DNA from: Eubacterium sp. AF16-48
GTDB taxonomy: Bacteria > Bacillota > Clostridia > Lachnospirales > Lachnospiraceae
DNA: 64,000 nt
Assembly: GCF_003479405.1 (NCBI RefSeq)
Contig: NZ_QUHB01000010.1
Span: forward strand, 1 to 64,000
Reading direction: 5' to 3'
Part shown: positions 32,661 through 41,489 of the stretch, in pieces
How positions within the stretch are numbered: the first letter of the stretch is position 1
Layout of the letters: each line of letters begins with the position of its first letter
Position numbers and translations under genes: made by a program
Notes under the pieces: generated by a model
Told to the model about the DNA's origin: nothing
Seen by the model: the letters and a program-made list of their open reading frames with translations, nothing else
Database searches by the model: none

Positions 32661-35435
32661 ATGGAAAAAAGTTTAAAAGGTGTTCCGATTGAAGGGTTCC
32701 CGAAAAAGAGCCGTCAGGCGGCAGCAGAAGGAATTGTACTTCTAAAAAATGAAGACAACATTCTTCCATTTACTAAAGAAGATAAAATATCAGTATTTGG
32801 ACGTCCACAGCTGGATTATTATAGAAGTGGTACAGGTTCAGGTGGAGCTGTAAATGTTGAGTATGCTACAAATATAATTGATGGATTTAAAAGCAGTAAT
32901 TTATCTATAAACGAAGAACTGGTTACAGATTATGTAAACTGGATTAAAGACCATCCATTTGATAATGGCGGTGGCGGATGGGCTTGTGAGCCATGGTTCC
33001 AGAAGGATATGGACATAAGCGTTGAATATGCAAAAAAGCAGGCTGAGACAACTAACAAGGCAGTTTATATTATTGGACGTACAGCCGGTGAAGACAAGGA
33101 TAACTATAACGGAGTGGGAAGTTATCTACTTACAGATGAAGAGAAAGAGAATTTAAAGAATATTACAGAAGCATTTGATGATGTGTGTGTTATTTTAAAC
33201 GTATCAAACATTGTTGACGTAAAGTGGATTAATAATGAGGAGTTTAAGGGTCACATTAAGGCGGCACTTTTTGTATGGCAAGGCGGAATGGAAGGCGGTG
33301 ACGCTGTTGTAGATGTATTGTCAGGGAAGGAAACTCCTAGCGGAAAGATGCCGGATACAGTGGCATTTAATTTGGAAGATTATCCATCTTTTGAAAATTT
33401 CGGAAACCAGTTTACTAATCTTTATAAAGAAGATATTTATGTTGGTTACAGATATTTTGAAACATTTGCACCGGACAAAGTTGTATATGAGTTTGGATAT
33501 GGATTGTCTTATACAACTTTTAATATTGAAACATTGTCAGCAAAAGCAGATAATGGAAAAATCAGTCTTGAAATCAAGGTGACAAATACAGGTGACAGGT
33601 ATTCGGGAAAGGAAGTAGTTCAGGTATATTGTAAGGCACCACAGGGCAAGCTGGGAAAACCGGCAAAGGTTTTGTGTGGATATGAGAAAACTAAGTGCCT
33701 TAATCCGGGAGAAAGTCAGATTATAAAAATTGATGTAGATGAGTATTCAATGGCTTCTTATGACGATTCAGGAGTGACAGGTCACAAGTCATGCTATGTA
33801 TTAGAAGCAGGAGATTACGAAATTTTAGTTGGTAACAGTGTTAAAAAATGCGAAAGCGTATTTACATATCAGTTAGATGACATAGTTGTAGTAGAACAGT
33901 TGTCAGAGGTTATGTGTCCGGATGATGATAATTTAACTATCTTAAAGCCGGGGGCAAAAAAGGAAGATGGAAGTTATGAGAAAGTTTATATACCTTCTCA
34001 GAAGCCGACAGTTGATTTAGGAAAGAGAATTGAAGAGAATCTTCCAAAAACAATGGAAATTACCGGTGATGTGGGAATTACCCTTCAGGATGTTCATGCA
34101 GGAAAAAGCAGTGTGGAGGAATTTGTTGCACAGCTTAGTGTGGAAGAACTGGCACAGATTGTCAGAGGTGAAGGAATGAGCAACCCACGTGTAACTAAAG
34201 GAACGGCTTCAGCTTTTGGTGGATTAAGTGATTCATTATTTAACTATGGTATTCCGGCAGCCTGTACGGCAGATGGCCCTAGCGGACTTAGAATGGAAGC
34301 TAAGGCTACACAGCTTCCTATTGGAACTGCTTTGTCAGCATCATGGAATCCAAAGCTTGTAAGGGAACTTTATACCATGGAGGGAATGGAACTTTGCAGA
34401 AATGAAGTTGACACACTTTTAGGACCGGGAGTTAATATTCATCGTCATCCTCTTAACGGAAGAAACTTTGAATATTATTCAGAAGATCCTTATCTTTCAG
34501 GAACTATGTCAGTAGCATCTACGGGTGGTATTAAAGACGGTGGTGCATGGGGAACTATCAAGCATTTCGCACTTAACGGTCAGGAAGCACACAGATTTAA
34601 GGTTGACGCAGTTTGTTCAGAAAGAGCTATAAGAGAAATTTATCTTAAGTCCTTTGAAATGGCTGTAAAGGAAAAAACGGTTATGACTCTTATGACAAGT
34701 TATAATCCTATAAACGGACATTGGGCAGCTTCAAACTATGACCTTTGTACAACAGTTCTTCGTGGAGAATGGGGTTATGAAGGTATTGTTATGACTGACT
34801 GGTGGGCAAAAATGAATGACGTTGTGGAAAAAGGTGAGGAATCAGGTCAGAAAACCCGTGATATGGTTCGCTCACAGAATGACGTTTACATGGTTGTCAA
34901 TAACAATGGTGCTGAAATTAATTCAAATAATGATGATACAGAGAAGTCTGTTGAAGAGGGAAGACTTACAGTTGGAGAGCTTCAAAGAGCAGCAATTAAC
35001 ATTTGTACATTTATTTTGAATGCACCGGTTATTAATAGAGAGTTAGTTGATACTGACGTGGCTAAACATTACGGGGCAGTGTCTGAGGATAAGGCAGAAT
35101 ATGATGTACAGAAGTTAGCAGACAGTGATAAGATTATGTTTGATGGCAGGAAAACTGCGACAATGGTTGTGGAAGATGAAGCAGAATATTCTACTATTGT
35201 GAATATTTCTTTTGCAAAATCAAATCTTGCCCAGTCAACGGTAAATGTTAATGCCAACGGTGAGACTATGGTTGTTATCCAGACTAACGGAACTGATGGT
35301 AACTGGATTACCCAGAAGTTATGCAAGGTTAAGTTAGACAAGGGCGTTTACAACATTGAACTGGAGGATGTTTTAGCAGGTATTGAAGTTAAGTACATAC
35401 AGTTCAAGAAGATAAAGAAGCATAAAGGAAAATAA
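32661..35435 (+). CDS. Glycoside hydrolase family 3 with permuted domain order
   Basis: A 924-residue intracellular beta-glucosidase-like enzyme (no signal peptide). The order is reversed. It begins with the GH3 C-terminal alpha/beta domain (RQAAAEGIVLLKNEDNILPF, about 15-230), followed by an Fn3-like domain (about 240-400). Only then comes the (beta/alpha)8 catalytic domain (about 495-790), with CTADGPSGLR, LLGPGVNIHRHPLNGRNFEYYSEDP and the nucleophile D713 in VMTDWWA. The permuted layout is known in some ruminal and gut GH3 beta-glucosidases. It may finish oligosaccharides from beta-glucans, possibly from the GH81 enzyme. RBS is GGAGG, with no partner gene. Confidence 0.92.
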   Translation: MEKSLKGVPIEGFPKKSRQAAAEGIVLLKNEDNILPFTKEDKISVFGRPQLDYYRSGTGSGGAVNVEYATNIIDGFKSSNLSINEELVTDYVNWIKDHPFDNGGGGWACEPWFQKDMDISVEYAKKQAETTNKAVYIIGRTAGEDKDNYNGVGSYLLTDEEKENLKNITEAFDDVCVILNVSNIVDVKWINNEEFKGHIKAALFVWQGGMEGGDAVVDVLSGKETPSGKMPDTVAFNLEDYPSFENFGNQFTNLYKEDIYVGYRYFETFAPDKVVYEFGYGLSYTTFNIETLSAKADNGKISLEIKVTNTGDRYSGKEVVQVYCKAPQGKLGKPAKVLCGYEKTKCLNPGESQIIKIDVDEYSMASYDDSGVTGHKSCYVLEAGDYEILVGNSVKKCESVFTYQLDDIVVVEQLSEVMCPDDDNLTILKPGAKKEDGSYEKVYIPSQKPTVDLGKRIEENLPKTMEITGDVGITLQDVHAGKSSVEEFVAQLSVEELAQIVRGEGMSNPRVTKGTASAFGGLSDSLFNYGIPAACTADGPSGLRMEAKATQLPIGTALSASWNPKLVRELYTMEGMELCRNEVDTLLGPGVNIHRHPLNGRNFEYYSEDPYLSGTMSVASTGGIKDGGAWGTIKHFALNGQEAHRFKVDAVCSERAIREIYLKSFEMAVKEKTVMTLMTSYNPINGHWAASNYDLCTTVLRGEWGYEGIVMTDWWAKMNDVVEKGEESGQKTRDMVRSQNDVYMVVNNNGAEINSNNDDTEKSVEEGRLTVGELQRAAINICTFILNAPVINRELVDTDVAKHYGAVSEDKAEYDVQKLADSDKIMFDGRKTATMVVEDEAEYSTIVNISFAKSNLAQSTVNVNANGETMVVIQTNGTDGNWITQKLCKVKLDKGVYNIELEDVLAGIEVKYIQFKKIKKHKGK

Positions 35436-35467
35436 TAATTGAAAATGTCATCTGAAAAATTTAATTG

Positions 35468-35572
35468 AAGCTTTAGATGGAGATTTTGGGCGGAATTTTT
35501 AGTTGAAGATTTTAGATGAAAGTTTTAGATGGAAGTTTTAGATGGAAGTTTTAGGTGGAGATTTAATGGTGG
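35468..35572 (+). repeat. 13-bp tandem repeat array (about 8 units)
   Basis: Seven contiguous 13-base units from 35468 to 35558, consensus AAGTTTTAGATGG, and an eighth degenerate unit to 35572. Two units (35520 and 35533) are identical and the next differs by one base. The period is not a multiple of three and no ORF spans it. It follows the GH3 stop by 32 bases and precedes a terminator. Confidence 0.85.
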
Positions 35573-35616
35573 CTTAAAATATAGCTAAGCTGCGTTAAAT
35601 ATAAAGAATGAGAGCG

Positions 35617-35652
35617 AAAAAGCTGTTGCACTTAGGTGTGGCAGCTTTTTTG
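35617..35652 (+). terminator. Terminator downstream of GH3
   Basis: AAAAAGCTG-TT-GCAC (35617-35631) pairs with GTG-TG-GCAGCTTTTTT (35637-35652), ending in a T run. Confidence 0.75.
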
Positions 35653-36110
35653 GTGGGAAGAAGGTGCAATTACCAGGAAAATGATGATTTTATATAAAAG
35701 TCCCGGTAGGAATCGCACCTTCGTCGGCTGAAATTGTTTGCAATTACCCGGAAAAGACAAATTTATGAATTGATTCCGGGTAATTAAAGGGTTAAAAACA
35801 ACAATATGCGCAGCAAAGAACCGGGAAAAAGATATAAAATGCCAAAATCCACGTAAATACCGGTTGTATTAACCGGTGAAAAGGCTATTCATGCCAGGAT
35901 ATTTTTGTGAAATTGCTGTTTTCCGGGTTCAATTCATTGATTATAGCCTGTAAGGCGCCAATTTCTACCAGGATATTTAAAACAAATCAAATCTTTCCCG
36001 GTTTGATTTGTTTATACGTAGTCAAATTATTGGGAAGAAGCACTTTTGTATTTTATTTCCGGGTAATTAAAACACTTGAAATATTGATACAATTATGATA
36101 GAGTAGCAAC
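35653..36110. repeat. Cluster of CCGG-centred inverted and direct repeats in a gene-free region
   Basis: Copies of GCAATTACC(A/C)GGAAAA at 35666 and 35740, and of the inverse TTCCGGGTAATT at 35775 and 36058. GAAGGTGC/GCACCTTC pair at 35660/35715. ACCGGTT/AACCGGT pair at 35859/35871. CCAGGATATTT is repeated at about 35894 and 35969. A perfect 12-bp hairpin AAACAAATCAAA/TTTGATTTGTTT is at 35980/36002. No plausible protein is encoded. It may be a structured RNA, a decayed mobile element or a repeat family. Confidence 0.6.
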
Positions 36111-36352
36111 GCATGGAAAATTTTGTCTAAATATGTGGAAAATGAAAAGTCAGGAAAGACAAAATCCCTTAAAGTTAAAACATATAATAGAATAAATAAC
36201 AGACGCTTGTTAACTATATCAGTAGAATAATAGATATAACTTTGAGTGTAAGTGTTACTTTAAATTAATGAAAAGTTTAAAGACGAAAGAAGTATTAAGC
36301 ATTTGAATTTCAAATGTTGTAATAAATATAAAAATTGAAAGGGGAATTGCAT

Positions 36353-37564
36353 ATGATTAAGAAAATATTAGCAATTACAATGGCAACAACATTAATTATT
36401 GTAGGGGGGTGGGAACCAACAAGTATTTATGCGGTAGATAATACCACAGTATCTATGGTAGGGGAGGATAATCAGAACTTCACCGAAAATATGGAAGATT
36501 ATGAGTACATAGAGCAAAAAGTTGAGGACGAATTAAGTGTAGATACAGGTTTGCTTGAACCGCAGGTGGAAGAGGCTTTAAATGAACAGGGTGTGTTTGA
36601 TGGCGAAATATGTCAATATTCGGAAACATATATTGACGAACTAAATAAACTTAATCCAGAGGATATAGAAGTACAGGCTGAATATTATGCAATAAAGGAT
36701 ACGGAGGAGTTAAATGGAGTATCTGTTACAGACGAAGAAATGGTGCCGGTTTCAGATGAGGAAATTAATGCGTATATTGCGGAAGAGTATTATGATGAGG
36801 AGGCAGAAGACAGTGAGGAAGACAAAGTTTCTGTCATTGAAGGTATATTAGAGGGTATTGGAATAAGACCTCTGCAGGTAAAAGCAAAGACACAGCATAA
36901 AGGTGGAACAAATGATAAGAAAAATAAGACAATGCTTAAGAAAACAATTATATGTACGAAAGCAAAAAATAAAAAGAACTACCTTTATGTTCATGCAATT
37001 TTTAAGTGGGATCAAATGCCCAAATACAGAGAGTTAGATACGATAGCAATGAAATGGGATAATGTGGTATATGATTACGCATATGCTGGAAAAACATCGG
37101 TGAGTCATTTCTGGACAAAACATCAATATGAGCACAGAACTGATGGTGGAAGTGTGATACTAAATGAAAAATATGTATCAGAATCAGTTAATATGAAGTA
37201 TAATGATAATTATAATACTTTGAAGAATAATCAGTATTATTTAGATAATTATGGAATACGATGTGCATTTAAACTTCATAAAAATAATGATACTGCTCTT
37301 GCAAACTTCCCATATGTAAAAACTAAAGAATATTCAAATGAGGGAATAGGTATAATTTTCTATTTGAAAAGAAAGTCAAACATCGTTGTATTCCACCCGT
37401 ATTATAAACACATACAGACAAAAAAAGATTGGGTTTCAGTGGCGGTGTGCTTGGCAGATGATGGAAAGTTTACAGCTATATATACATTAGTGACAGGAAA
37501 GAATAAGAGCGTAGAGGAATCATATGCTGGTGTTGATAAAGCATTTAAGTTTACAATTAAATAA
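36353..37564 (+). CDS. Secreted protein, unknown function
   Basis: A 403-residue exported protein. The frame is open from 36335, but ATG 36353 has AAGGGG nine bases upstream. The signal peptide is about 1-24, cleaved near IYA. The N-terminal half (about 25-170) is very acidic (many E and D, for example EEYYDEEAEDSEED). The C-terminal half (about 190-400) is basic and beta-rich, with many Tyr, Lys and Asn. No family is recognised. It precedes a membrane-anchored protein by 15 bases, so the two probably form an operon. Its role at the cell surface is unknown. Confidence 0.65.
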   Translation: MIKKILAITMATTLIIVGGWEPTSIYAVDNTTVSMVGEDNQNFTENMEDYEYIEQKVEDELSVDTGLLEPQVEEALNEQGVFDGEICQYSETYIDELNKLNPEDIEVQAEYYAIKDTEELNGVSVTDEEMVPVSDEEINAYIAEEYYDEEAEDSEEDKVSVIEGILEGIGIRPLQVKAKTQHKGGTNDKKNKTMLKKTIICTKAKNKKNYLYVHAIFKWDQMPKYRELDTIAMKWDNVVYDYAYAGKTSVSHFWTKHQYEHRTDGGSVILNEKYVSESVNMKYNDNYNTLKNNQYYLDNYGIRCAFKLHKNNDTALANFPYVKTKEYSNEGIGIIFYLKRKSNIVVFHPYYKHIQTKKDWVSVAVCLADDGKFTAIYTLVTGKNKSVEESYAGVDKAFKFTIK

Positions 37565-37579
37565 TTAGGTGATAAATAT

Positions 37580-38179
37580 ATGAAGAAAAAAACAGTAATA
37601 ACAGTTGTGATAGGTGTAATCATTGCCCTAACAATAATTACAAGTATATATGGAAAGAATCCAATATATAATTATGTAAAAAATAAATATTTTCCTGATG
37701 TACTTAATTTAGAAGAGCAGTATGGAGTGAAAAATTATAAAACAGGAAACCAGACAATAGAGGTAGATGGATACACAATGGTTATGGATCAGTATTTTTT
37801 TGAGAGTGATAAATCAGCAGGCTATTTGAGGATAAAAGTGATGTACCCTGATTTGGATATGCGGGAAATGGAAACGGATAGTGGAAATGACGAAAATCTA
37901 TTTAATTTCGGTTTAGATGACACAAGGTACTTTTTTGCCACTGATGTTAAAGGTGAAGGCTTTAAGGAGGGAATAACGGCATGCACATCATATCAAAAGA
38001 TTAGAGCAATTCAAACAAATAAAGCAATGTATATCTATTTTAAATTTTGTTCTGAAGATGGAGGAATATACAACGGCAAAGTATTTCTCCATGACCGCAA
38101 AGCCCAAAAAGGCATAGGGTACAGCGATTATGCAGGTAAGGAAAAATATGCCATAGGTGTTTTTGATTTAACAAAGTAG
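37580..38179 (+). CDS. Membrane-anchored protein, unknown function
   Basis: A 199-residue protein with one N-terminal membrane helix (about 5-24) and an extracellular part (about 30-199). The segment IEVDGYTMVMDQYFFESDKSAGYLRIKV looks like the DUF4179/Ig-like extracellular folds of Firmicute membrane proteins, but I cannot assign it firmly. RBS is TTAGGTG. It is downstream of a secreted protein and on the same strand. No catalytic motif is visible. Confidence 0.6.
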   Translation: MKKKTVITVVIGVIIALTIITSIYGKNPIYNYVKNKYFPDVLNLEEQYGVKNYKTGNQTIEVDGYTMVMDQYFFESDKSAGYLRIKVMYPDLDMREMETDSGNDENLFNFGLDDTRYFFATDVKGEGFKEGITACTSYQKIRAIQTNKAMYIYFKFCSEDGGIYNGKVFLHDRKAQKGIGYSDYAGKEKYAIGVFDLTK

Positions 38180-38219
38180 TAGAGTAATTTAGTGTATTTA
38201 GTAATGCTCTAAAAATAGT

Positions 38220-38248
38220 TTTACTTTTTTTGGAATATAGAATATAAT
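38220..38248 (+). promoter_or_regulatory. Promoter for the Fn3-tailed lipoprotein
   Basis: TTTACT (38220-38225), a 17-base spacer, TATAAT (38243-38248), 64 bases ahead of the start codon. Confidence 0.55.
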
Positions 38249-38311
38249 TAATTTATCAGTCAAGGGGCAACAAAATTTGAACCCCGGAAATATTTTTTAC
38301 AGGAGGCAAAA

Positions 38312-39304
38312 ATGAAAAATATCAAAGTTAAGGTTATGGCAATTATGCTGGTAGTTGTTATGGTATTTACAGGATGTGCTACACAGCAGTCAGACATTAA
38401 GATTAATGCTGATGGAACAGGAAAGGTTACTGTTAATGTAGAAATTGATGAAGAAGCATACATTGATGCTACACTTAAGATGCTTAAGGCAAGTGGGCTT
38501 TCAAATGTGGAAATTGCATTATATGAGAAGGAACTAAGAAAAGAACTTCCTAAATCATTTGCAGAAGCAGGAGCTAAGAAGGTTGTAAGAGATGGTAAAA
38601 CATATTATCAGATTACAAGAAATCAGACTATCAAAAAAGGAAACTTAAGTCAGGATATAACTGAAGGTGGAGAAGGTTATGTAACAACTGATACATTTTA
38701 TTTAAAAATGGACTTCGCTTCACAAATGAACGATTTAGGCGGAATGGATGCAGGAATGGTTGACGGAGACATAGCAAGTCAGTTTAAGGCAGCAGGTCTT
38801 GATATGGATTCATTAGTAAAAATGACAGTAAATGTTGAAATGCCAAAGGCAATTGTTGCAACAACAGGAACAATTAGTGAAACAAACAAAAACATTGCAA
38901 CATTTGATGTTAAGATTTCAAAGAATCAGACATTATTTGCAACTACAAATTCAAATGTAACTTTAGAAACAGCAAAAGCTAAATACAAAGCTGACAATAC
39001 TATTAGCAAACCATCTGTTAAGAAGTTAAAAGCAAATAAGGTTTCTAAAAAGGCTAAAAAAGCTACTGCAACATTGAAGTTTTCTAAGGTTAGCGGAGCA
39101 AAGAAATATCAGGTACAGTATTCTACAAAAGGTTCATTTAAGGGAGCAAAGACAAAAACAATAAAGAAAACCACATACAAGCTTACAAAGCTTAAAAAGG
39201 GAACAAAGTATTATGTAAGAGTCAGAGCTGTAAAATACAATATGTCAAAAGATACAGTATACAGCAAATGGACAAAGAAGAAGGCTGTTAAAACAAAGAA
39301 ATAG
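38312..39304 (+). CDS. Lipoprotein with Fn3-like lysine-rich tail
   Basis: A 330-residue lipoprotein: signal with lipobox VFTGC (Cys about 23), an N-terminal domain (about 30-225) of unknown type, and a C-terminal Fn3-like domain (about 235-330). The Fn3-like domain is very rich in lysine (ATATLKFSKVSGAKKYQVQYST, GTKYYVRVRAV, YSKWTKKKAVKTKK). The tail is the same kind as that of the DUF4430 protein at 7996. This suggests a shared surface-binding module that sticks to acidic wall polymers (inference). RBS is AGGAGG. Confidence 0.75.
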   Translation: MKNIKVKVMAIMLVVVMVFTGCATQQSDIKINADGTGKVTVNVEIDEEAYIDATLKMLKASGLSNVEIALYEKELRKELPKSFAEAGAKKVVRDGKTYYQITRNQTIKKGNLSQDITEGGEGYVTTDTFYLKMDFASQMNDLGGMDAGMVDGDIASQFKAAGLDMDSLVKMTVNVEMPKAIVATTGTISETNKNIATFDVKISKNQTLFATTNSNVTLETAKAKYKADNTISKPSVKKLKANKVSKKAKKATATLKFSKVSGAKKYQVQYSTKGSFKGAKTKTIKKTTYKLTKLKKGTKYYVRVRAVKYNMSKDTVYSKWTKKKAVKTKK

Positions 39305-39331
39305 TTAGAAATAATATAAGGTTTACATAGC

Positions 39332-39376
39332 GGGGCTGTCATTTTAATGATTTATAAGCGTTAAAGTGGCAGCCCC
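39332..39376 (+). terminator. Strong stem-loop, probable terminator without a T run
   Basis: GGGGCTG-T-CATTTTAA (39332-39347) pairs with TTAAAGTG-GCAGCCCC (39361-39376). No T run follows (TAAAAATG), so it could also be an mRNA 3'-end stabiliser or a processing site. Confidence 0.4.
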
Positions 39377-39429
39377 TAAAAATGCTCTGAGGGAAACTTA
39401 AGACTAAATATTAAAGGATATAAAAAGTT

Positions 39430-39804
39430 ATGAAAAGATTGATGATTTTGATAATAGCAATAGCGCTTATTGTACCAAGTGAAAAAAGTGTAGAAGCATC
39501 AAAAATAAAAGGTGTAGAAGTTAATGTAGTTAACGCAACAAATAAGTACATTAAAATAACTGTTAACAATAAACGAAAGAATAGTGTATATATTTCCAAA
39601 AGATTTGTATTAAAAAAGAAGGTTAAAGGAAAGTGGAAGAAAATACATTTTAAGAAAGGCGTTAAGTTTGCGAAAACCGTAACAATATTACAAAATGAAA
39701 AGAAGCCGATAAAGATAAAATGGAAAAAATATTTTGGCAGGAATTTAAAAAAAGGTAAATATAAAATAATCTTTATAAAAGCAAATCGTTTTTCTTTACA
39801 ATAA
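39430..39804 (+). CDS. Small secreted Ig-like basic protein
   Basis: A 124-residue protein with a signal peptide (about 1-23) and one beta-sandwich-like domain. The strings YIKITVNNKRKNSVYISKRFVL and KVKGKWKKIHF resemble the bacterial immunoglobulin-like families with a V-x-G-K-W motif. It is extremely basic (about 30% lysine). No clean GGAGG is seen (GGATATAAAAAGTT precedes ATG). Function is unknown. An in-frame-looking coding remnant follows at 39809-39890. Confidence 0.55.
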   Translation: MKRLMILIIAIALIVPSEKSVEASKIKGVEVNVVNATNKYIKITVNNKRKNSVYISKRFVLKKKVKGKWKKIHFKKGVKFAKTVTILQNEKKPIKIKWKKYFGRNLKKGKYKIIFIKANRFSLQ

Positions 39805-39905
39805 TGGATATTTTACACCGGCAAGACAACTACCTGTAGGAGATGGTGGGATTTTATTCAGAGATACTGCTTATAGGGAGCTAGGAAAGTAAGTTAGGAG
39901 TGAAG

Positions 39906-40589
39906 ATGGATTATTTTAATATTGGTAATAATTTATATTTGTTAACAATTATAATAAGGATGTTTATAGGAATTATTCTTATTTCAAAATTTCTTAAAAT
40001 CAGACATAAACAAACAGTTATAATTTTGTATTATTCTATAGTATTAGGTGAAATGATTTTATTTGTCACAAATGATAAAATATTAGGAACGATAATTGGC
40101 TTGCTAATTGGAGGTATATTAGGAATAATACTAAGCAAGTACGGAAATAAAAGAAGTATTTCTGAATATATTGTTATATTTATAAATATTTACGCAACAA
40201 TAGAAGCCGTGTTTTACCATTTGGATGTAAATTTTTCCGAAATACTGAAAACATATGATGATATTTATGTGGATTATAAAACGATATACGCAAAAATAAT
40301 CATTACATTCATTTTAAGCAATATCATATTGGTATTGGTTAAGTTAAAACGGAAAGATACTAAAAATGAGGGCTGTCTGGTAAAAGCGATAGGAGCATAT
40401 TATATAATTGCTGCTATTTTTTCTAACACCATGCATCCATTGGACGAACCGGATACATATTTTGATTTTTGGCTTCCATTGCTGAATGTAAATTATAGTC
40501 CGTATTGCTATATCATACCGGAAATCTTTTTAATAATAGTTTTAGCTTTGATATTAAAAAAGATTTATTTGGAAGATAATGAAAAATAA
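39906..40589 (+). CDS. Multi-pass membrane protein, unknown function
   Basis: A 227-residue very hydrophobic protein with about six membrane helices and short polar loops. Start: ATG 39906, with AGGAG five bases upstream; the GTG at 39900 overlaps that site and is unlikely. No family is recognised. The size and placement would fit an immunity-like or accessory membrane protein for the preceding small secreted protein, but nothing in the sequence proves it. It ends shortly before a bidirectional hairpin shared with the convergent acyltransferase gene. Confidence 0.55.
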   Translation: MDYFNIGNNLYLLTIIIRMFIGIILISKFLKIRHKQTVIILYYSIVLGEMILFVTNDKILGTIIGLLIGGILGIILSKYGNKRSISEYIVIFINIYATIEAVFYHLDVNFSEILKTYDDIYVDYKTIYAKIIITFILSNIILVLVKLKRKDTKNEGCLVKAIGAYYIIAAIFSNTMHPLDEPDTYFDFWLPLLNVNYSPYCYIIPEIFLIIVLALILKKIYLEDNEK

Positions 40590-40633
40590 TGAAAAATAAG
40601 TCTCTTATGAGAACATCTTTGAGAACAAAACCA

Positions 40634-40659
40634 AAAAAGGGGCTGAAAAGTTCCTTTTT
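40634..40659. terminator. Bidirectional terminator between convergent genes
   Basis: AAAAAGGGGC (40634-40643) pairs with GTTCCTTTTT (40650-40659, with G-T pairs) across TGAAAA, giving T runs on both strands. It overlaps the last codon of the minus-strand acyltransferase. Confidence 0.6.
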
Positions 40660-41446
40660 ACTCCTCATTTTCTTTTTCATAATGAATAAATTCATAAGTA
40701 CTGTATTTTTCAGCGGTTTCCTTCATCCATAAATAAACCCGGTTACGCAAATCCTCTTTGGCAGCTTTACGGCTAAGAGTAGGGTTTGCATACATTGGGT
40801 CGCTGCAATATATGGTAATGGCGGGTTTCTTAAATATCAGTCCCAAAGGAAAATTACGTTTGCGGTAAGTTACAACCATAGCCACTATCGGGGCGTTTAA
40901 AAGTACAGGGTAAGCAAAACTGGCACTTTTAAAAGGACGTATGCCTACATAATAAGGCCATATATGTGCTTCAGGATAGATAGTTATGCAGCTGCCCTGA
41001 TGATAACGTTTAGAAACTGTGTTAAGCATTTCCTTCATACTTGCCATGTCGTAGCCAAGGGGCATAGCACCAAGCATTGCAACTAAATGGTAAAGTCCTT
41101 TAATGGAAAAAGCATCATTTCCGGCCATAAAATAAGTACGGTGTCCCCAGCCTGAAACATCGGCAGAAAGAAGAGGGTCAATATGCATGGTGTGATTGCT
41201 GTACAAAAAGCAACCGGATTTTAACCGCCTTATAGCACCGCGATTTTTAACATGAAGCCCTACGACAATGGTATTGAAAATCTTTACCAAAGGAAACACT
41301 ATAAGATAGTACAAAATATCTGCAAAGAAATTCCACAGAAAACCGGTGTGAATCCACTTATAGTCCGGGGGAAGAGCCTGAGTTTTTATCCCGTTAGTTG
41401 CCGCAAAATCATCATTTAATTCATCTGTATAGTAAATTGTTTTCAT
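40658..41446 (-). CDS. 1-acyl-glycerol-3-phosphate acyltransferase family protein (PlsC-like)
   Basis: A 262-residue membrane-associated acyltransferase. A hydrophobic N-terminal helix (about 33-55) precedes SNHTMHIDPLLSADVSG with the catalytic H-x4-D box. The second conserved block is YPEAHIWPYYVG, in the place of the usual PEGTR box. The family acylates lysophosphatidic acid or related lipids at the inner face of the membrane. It is 43 bases downstream of a GT4 glycosyltransferase on the same strand, so the pair may make a glycolipid or lipid anchor. RBS is AAAGGA. Confidence 0.85.
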   Translation of the reverse strand: MKTIYYTDELNDDFAATNGIKTQALPPDYKWIHTGFLWNFFADILYYLIVFPLVKIFNTIVVGLHVKNRGAIRRLKSGCFLYSNHTMHIDPLLSADVSGWGHRTYFMAGNDAFSIKGLYHLVAMLGAMPLGYDMASMKEMLNTVSKRYHQGSCITIYPEAHIWPYYVGIRPFKSASFAYPVLLNAPIVAMVVTYRKRNFPLGLIFKKPAITIYCSDPMYANPTLSRKAAKEDLRNRVYLWMKETAEKYSTYEFIHYEKENEE

Positions 41447-41489
41447 AAAAATCCTTTTCCGTTAATTTCACTAGAACACTATTATTTAT

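Noticed and set aside
35700..36110. CRISPR-like array suspected from repeated CCGG motifs
   Set aside because: The copies are short, in both orientations and irregularly spaced, and no cas gene is present.
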